From Candidatus Moranbacteria bacterium RIFCSPLOWO2_12_FULL_48_12 (lineage in GTDB: Bacteria > Patescibacteriota > Minisyncoccia > Moranbacterales > UBA1568): DNA of 6,111 nucleotides. Below the pieces are notes generated by a model. The model was not told the DNA's origin, searched no databases, and saw nothing but the letters and a program-made list of their open reading frames with translations. Position 1 is the first letter of the stretch; each line of letters opens with the position of its first letter. Location: the NCBI GenBank assembly GCA_001784735.1, contig MFSB01000029.1, positions 1 through 6,111 on the forward strand, given 5' to 3'. Position numbers and translations under genes: made by a program. Positions 3,145 to 6,111 of the stretch are shown piece by piece.

Positions 3145-6111
3145 TTACACATCCAGATTCTTGACGGTCCTGGCGTGGGTCTGGATGAAACGGCGACGCG
3201 GTTCCACTTCGTTGCCCATCAAGATATCGAAAAGCTCGTCGGCCTCTTCGGCATCCTCGATATTCACCTGAAGCATAATCCGATTGTCTGGATTCATCGT
3301 AGTCTCCCAAAGCTGTTCCGGGTTCATTTCTCCGAGACCTTTGTAACGCTGGAGTGAGACACCGCCCACTGTTTCGTCGACACTCTCGTCTGAAACAACT
3401 TCGACTGCGCTTCCTTCGCCCGCCAAAGCCTTGACGACGGCGGGTTCAGCTTTCTTCGCCTTCTTGTCCTTTTTAGCGGCAGTTTTCGCCAGAGCCTCTT
3501 TCTTCATTGTCTCCACCAGACGCAATTTTTCTTCTTCTGTGTAGGCATAACGAACATCCTTGCCTTTTTGGAGACGGTAAAGCGGCGGCTGGGCGATGTA
3601 GATATGCCCGCCACGGATGAGCGATTCGTAATAGCGATAAAAAAACGTCAGGAGGAGCGTCCGGATGTGCGAACCATCCACATCGGCATCAGCCATGATG
3701 ATGACCTTGCCATAGCGCAGTTTCGAAAGATCGAATGTTTCCCCGATACCCACCCCGAGCGCGATGATGATCGGCTTGAGCGTATCGGATTTCACCACTT
3801 TGTCGAGACTGGTTTTCTCCACGTTCACCAGCTTGCCCCGCAAAGGCAGAATGGCCTGGAATTCGCGGTTGCGTCCCTGTTTGGCGCTATTATGGACAAA
3901 TATTCCCGAGGCAAGAGCGAAATTATGCGTTCCAGGAACCTCGATATCGTAGACATCAATTTTTTGAGATACTGCCGTTATCGTTTTTATCCGATGATTA
4001 AAATGTATCACCGCTTCCTGTAATTTCTTCTCTTCGCCCTGAAAAAATCTCTGACAGATAGTTTCATAGCGGATCAAGCTTTTGTCATTTGATTCTTTTC
4101 TGACTTCATTATAAGCGTCTTTATCCACCTTGTGGCTTTTCTCGTAAAGACTGTGCAAAGTCTTCAAAGCTTTTTGAAGATAGGTTTGATTATAAGAAGC
4201 TTTTCTCTTCTTCCTGAAATCAGCAGTCCACTGTTCTTTCGTTTTTTCCTTTCTCCAATGGAGCAGATTCAGATCCTGCCATTGTTTTTTCGCAGTTTCG
4301 GAAAGCCACTGTTTCTGCTCTGGATGTTGTTCAAAATACTCTCTTACTCTTGTTGCTTGCTTTTCCTTATTTTCGTCTTTTGACCAATATTCTTTTTGAT
4401 TGTTATCAAGGAGTTGATTGTTTTTCTTCCTGTACTCAGCATCGGTAGCGTAGAACTCAAGAAACTTTTGCGTCATGAATTCCTTATATTCTTCATTTTC
4501 CCATTGCTTTTTGGCATTGGCACTCAGTAATTCTCTGTTTTTAAGAGCTTTTTCTCTCGCCTGTTTTCTAAATGCTTCCGTCTGCCTGGCCAGTGTCGAC
4601 TTTATTTTCACATCTTCTCGATGCAAAGTCTTTTCTAACTGAACAGCGTGCAAATGCAGATGCTTTTCGCGAGAAACCCGCTGGATATTTGTCGGATCGT
4701 TATTCAATTTGTTGAAATCTACATGATGGCGATAGACTCCATTGGAAGATAGATAAACATTCTCCTTAAGATTGAAGATATCTGATAACACGTGCGTATG
4801 TATCCAGCGCTTCGCTTGCGGATCAAAGACCATTTCATAACCATCCAAAGTAGAACGACCTTCTCTCTTCGATAATTTTCGATACAGCGGGGCAAGGCTA
4901 TGGTCAGGAGTCAAGTCGCGAGCAGACATGTAGGTGCCATCCACCAAGCGAAACAGATGATCAGGAGTGCAGATAAGTTTCTCACTATTATCCAAGGTAA
5001 TTTTTATTACTTCGGCTTTTTTCTTGGTAATTCTTGGATGAAGGATCGGAACAACACCAATATGTCCGTTGTCATGCATGGTATAACAAAAATTCTGTTT
5101 TCCTTGTCTGTCTTCTGCTAGCAATTCTTTAAAAGAAAGATTTCTTCCGTCCACTAATGCTATCTTCGTATCTCCATCAAAACAGCCTCCGGCGGAGTCT
5201 CCCTCGACAATGTACACTTCGGAACGGGTGGCATCGCGCGTGGTGCAGTCAGCCAGTTTTCCCGGCAGCGTCATCCCTTCAAGCGCCCCTTTGCGTAACA
5301 CCGCATCTTTGGCCGCCCGGGCGGCAATGCGCGCCCGCACCGTAAGCAGGCACTTGTCAATCATCTCCCGCGCATCGGCCGGATGAGTTTCCAGATATTC
5401 ATTCAATCCATCCGCAGTAACCGACGATACGGCGCCCCGGACTTCTTGGTTATTGAGCTTGTCCTTGGTCTGGCCTTCGAATTGTGGATTGATGAGCTTC
5501 ACAGAGACCACGGCCGTCAGCCCCTCGCTCAAATCCTCCGAAGTAAAGGCGCCCTCTTTTTCCTTGATGAGATTATTTTTCTTGGCGTAGTCGTTCATGG
5601 CACGGGTGAGCGCCATCTTGAAACCGGTGACGTGCGTTCCGCCACCCGGATTCAGAATATTGTTGGCAAACGCGAACACGTGTTCCTTGAAGCCATCGGT
5701 AAACTGGAGCGCTACCTCCACAGAGATATCGCTCAGGGTTTTTTCGATGTATACCGGCGTCTGATTCTTCACCGCTTTCTTGCGATTGAGGAATTTCACG
5801 AACGAAACGATGCCGGAATCGAAATAGAAACTGTGGCGCCGTACTTTGTATTCTTCTTCTTTGCCTTTGGCTTCGCGCCAATCCTCACAACGAATGCGCA
5901 CTCCCTTGGTGAGGAAGGCCTGATAGCGGAGGTACTCGAGAATCTTCGTCCAAGAATAAGCGATTTCCGGAAAAATTTCCGAGTCGGCTTGGAACGCCAC
6001 TGTCGTGCCGGTTCTTTCGGACTTGCCGATCGCTTTCACATTGGCTACCGGCTTGCCCCGTTTGTATTCTTGCACCCACACTTTCCCCTGGCGCTCCACC
6101 GTCACCTTGGT
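3145..6111 (-). CDS. gyrB: DNA gyrase subunit B with in-frame intein, 5' end beyond right edge
   Basis: The ATPase/TOPRIM subunit of type II topoisomerase introduces negative supercoils with GyrA. The frame is open to the right edge, so 988 residues are visible. The first roughly 130, including most of the GHKL ATP site, are missing. A GTG at 6105 is internal, not the start. Visible residues 1-95 end the ATPase domain. The transducer domain follows, with the QTKDKL lysine loop (214-219). TOPRIM then has EGDSAGG (303-309), and after the intein SAKQGRNR and MADADVDGSH (806-815), holding the catalytic Glu and metal-binding Asp residues. QRYKGLGEMNPEQLWETTMNP (921-941) is the GyrB C-terminal signature, and the protein ends NLDV. 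Without the intein 556 residues are visible, a normal GyrB of about 690 in total. A Lys/Ala-rich insert sits at about 857-917. ParE is the alternative, less likely. Confidence 0.95.
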   Translation of the reverse strand, partial: TKVTVERQGKVWVQEYKRGKPVANVKAIGKSERTGTTVAFQADSEIFPEIAYSWTKILEYLRYQAFLTKGVRIRCEDWREAKGKEEEYKVRRHSFYFDSGIVSFVKFLNRKKAVKNQTPVYIEKTLSDISVEVALQFTDGFKEHVFAFANNILNPGGGTHVTGFKMALTRAMNDYAKKNNLIKEKEGAFTSEDLSEGLTAVVSVKLINPQFEGQTKDKLNNQEVRGAVSSVTADGLNEYLETHPADAREMIDKCLLTVRARIAARAAKDAVLRKGALEGMTLPGKLADCTTRDATRSEVYIVEGDSAGGCFDGDTKIALVDGRNLSFKELLAEDRQGKQNFCYTMHDNGHIGVVPILHPRITKKKAEVIKITLDNSEKLICTPDHLFRLVDGTYMSARDLTPDHSLAPLYRKLSKREGRSTLDGYEMVFDPQAKRWIHTHVLSDIFNLKENVYLSSNGVYRHHVDFNKLNNDPTNIQRVSREKHLHLHAVQLEKTLHREDVKIKSTLARQTEAFRKQAREKALKNRELLSANAKKQWENEEYKEFMTQKFLEFYATDAEYRKKNNQLLDNNQKEYWSKDENKEKQATRVREYFEQHPEQKQWLSETAKKQWQDLNLLHWRKEKTKEQWTADFRKKRKASYNQTYLQKALKTLHSLYEKSHKVDKDAYNEVRKESNDKSLIRYETICQRFFQGEEKKLQEAVIHFNHRIKTITAVSQKIDVYDIEVPGTHNFALASGIFVHNSAKQGRNREFQAILPLRGKLVNVEKTSLDKVVKSDTLKPIIIALGVGIGETFDLSKLRYGKVIIMADADVDGSHIRTLLLTFFYRYYESLIRGGHIYIAQPPLYRLQKGKDVRYAYTEEEKLRLVETMKKEALAKTAAKKDKKAKKAEPAVVKALAGEGSAVEVVSDESVDETVGGVSLQRYKGLGEMNPEQLWETTMNPDNRIMLQVNIEDAEEADELFDILMGNEVEPRRRFIQTHARTVKNLDV
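4192..4515 (-). repeat. Six degenerate helical repeats in the intein endonuclease
   Basis: Intein residues about 224-331 show a unit of about 17-22 residues with an aromatic anchor, acidic residues next, then a Lys/Arg-rich helix. The units are KKQWENEEYKEF, LEFYATDAEYRKK, KEYWSKDENKEK, REYFEQHPEQKQ, KKQWQDLNLLHWRK and KEQWTADFRKKRK. This resembles the W-x-(D/E)-x-x-(Y/F)-(R/K) helical modules (NUMOD-like) found next to HNH and GIY-YIG homing endonucleases, which extend DNA target recognition. The repeats are visible in the protein only; the DNA copies have diverged. Confidence 0.6.
4645..4839 (-). other. HNH endonuclease domain within the intein
   Basis: Intein residues about 116-180 contain HHVDFNKLNNDPTNIQ (153-168), followed by EKHLHLHA. 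This is the H-x(4-5)-K-x-N-N-x-P-x-N core plus the trailing histidines of HNH nucleases, which bind one divalent metal in a beta-beta-alpha fold. The first His pair, Asn161/Asn162, Asn166 and the later His residues are all intact, so nicking or cutting activity is expected. It replaces the LAGLIDADG domain usual in inteins. Confidence 0.85.

Larger units (their letters stand above)
3889..5184 (-). mobile_element. GyrB intein with HNH homing endonuclease (432 residues)
   Basis: The intein starts at Cys1 (CFDGDTKIALVDG, block A), directly after EGDSAGG, and ends GIFVHN with Ser as the +1 residue. Block B is ICTPDH (Thr73, His76). Block F is VYDIEVPGTHNFALASG, followed by block G VHN (His431, Asn432). 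All residues for standard Cys-class splicing are present, so it should be active. Position and text match the known cyanobacterial-type GyrB intein site, but this one has an added endonuclease region, about residues 110-385, between the splicing halves. That region starts with an HNH domain and continues with helical repeats. The splicing C-terminal half resumes at LQEAVIHFNHRIKTI. It would spread by cutting an intein-free gyrB at the TOPRIM codons, followed by repair. The endonuclease part is visibly more A/T-rich than the gyrB exteins, suggesting a separate origin. Confidence 0.95.

Noticed and set aside
4121..4129. TTATCCACC resembling a DnaA box near gyrB
   Set aside because: It is a single partial match inside the intein coding sequence; no cluster of boxes or AT-rich unwinding region is present, so no origin is called.
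3568..4383. Plus-strand ORFs opposite gyrB and the intein
   Set aside because: They lie entirely over the gyrB frame and have no family motifs of their own.

Overview
The window reads as a bacterial chromosome segment. It carries a core replication gene (gyrB), a core ribosomal gene (bL25), two small zinc-ribbon proteins, and gene-poor spacers rich in inverted repeats. The taxon cannot be fixed from 6.1 kb. The DUF5679-type zinc ribbon, the short orphan proteins, the weak or absent Shine-Dalgarno sites and the long-tailed bL25 would suit a Patescibacteria (CPR)-like genome, but that is inference. All recognisable genes stop at TAA or TAG, and I see no in-frame TGA in them.

Left part (1-2176) is entirely minus-strand. 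From right to left it holds a 106-residue zinc-ribbon protein (2176 to 1856), a GC-rich 159-bp element bounded by long inverted repeats (1698-1856), bL25 with a charged tail (1672 to 923), three strong hairpins or palindromes in a row (910 to 760), further imperfect hairpins (600 to 505), and a partial gene of unknown function. That last gene starts at 473 and runs off the left edge.

Middle part (2177-3100) is a divergent spacer followed by plus-strand genes. The spacer (2177-2488) has identical 15-bp arms facing each other at 2187-2201 and 2286-2300. One arm lies inside a possible promoter that would give a leaderless mRNA for the 106-residue protein. A possible 12-codon leader ORF (2489-2527) overlaps, through ATGA, the start of an 86-residue helical protein (2524-2784). 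Then comes a DUF5679-like zinc ribbon with its own likely promoter and a terminator at 3077-3100. That terminator is placed to serve both this gene and the convergent gyrB.

Right part (3145-6111) is gyrB on the minus strand. Its first roughly 130 codons lie beyond the right edge. The TOPRIM motif EGDSAGG is interrupted immediately after its last glycine by an in-frame 432-residue intein (3889-5184). The intein has complete splicing blocks, an HNH homing endonuclease and a run of about six aromatic-anchored helical repeats. Precise splicing would restore EGDSAGG-SAKQGR, so the host needs splicing to have working gyrase.

The clearest special feature is the intein with its endonuclease and repeat region. 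The least explained features are the palindromes downstream of bL25, the two inverted-repeat-bounded elements and the coupled mini-ORF.
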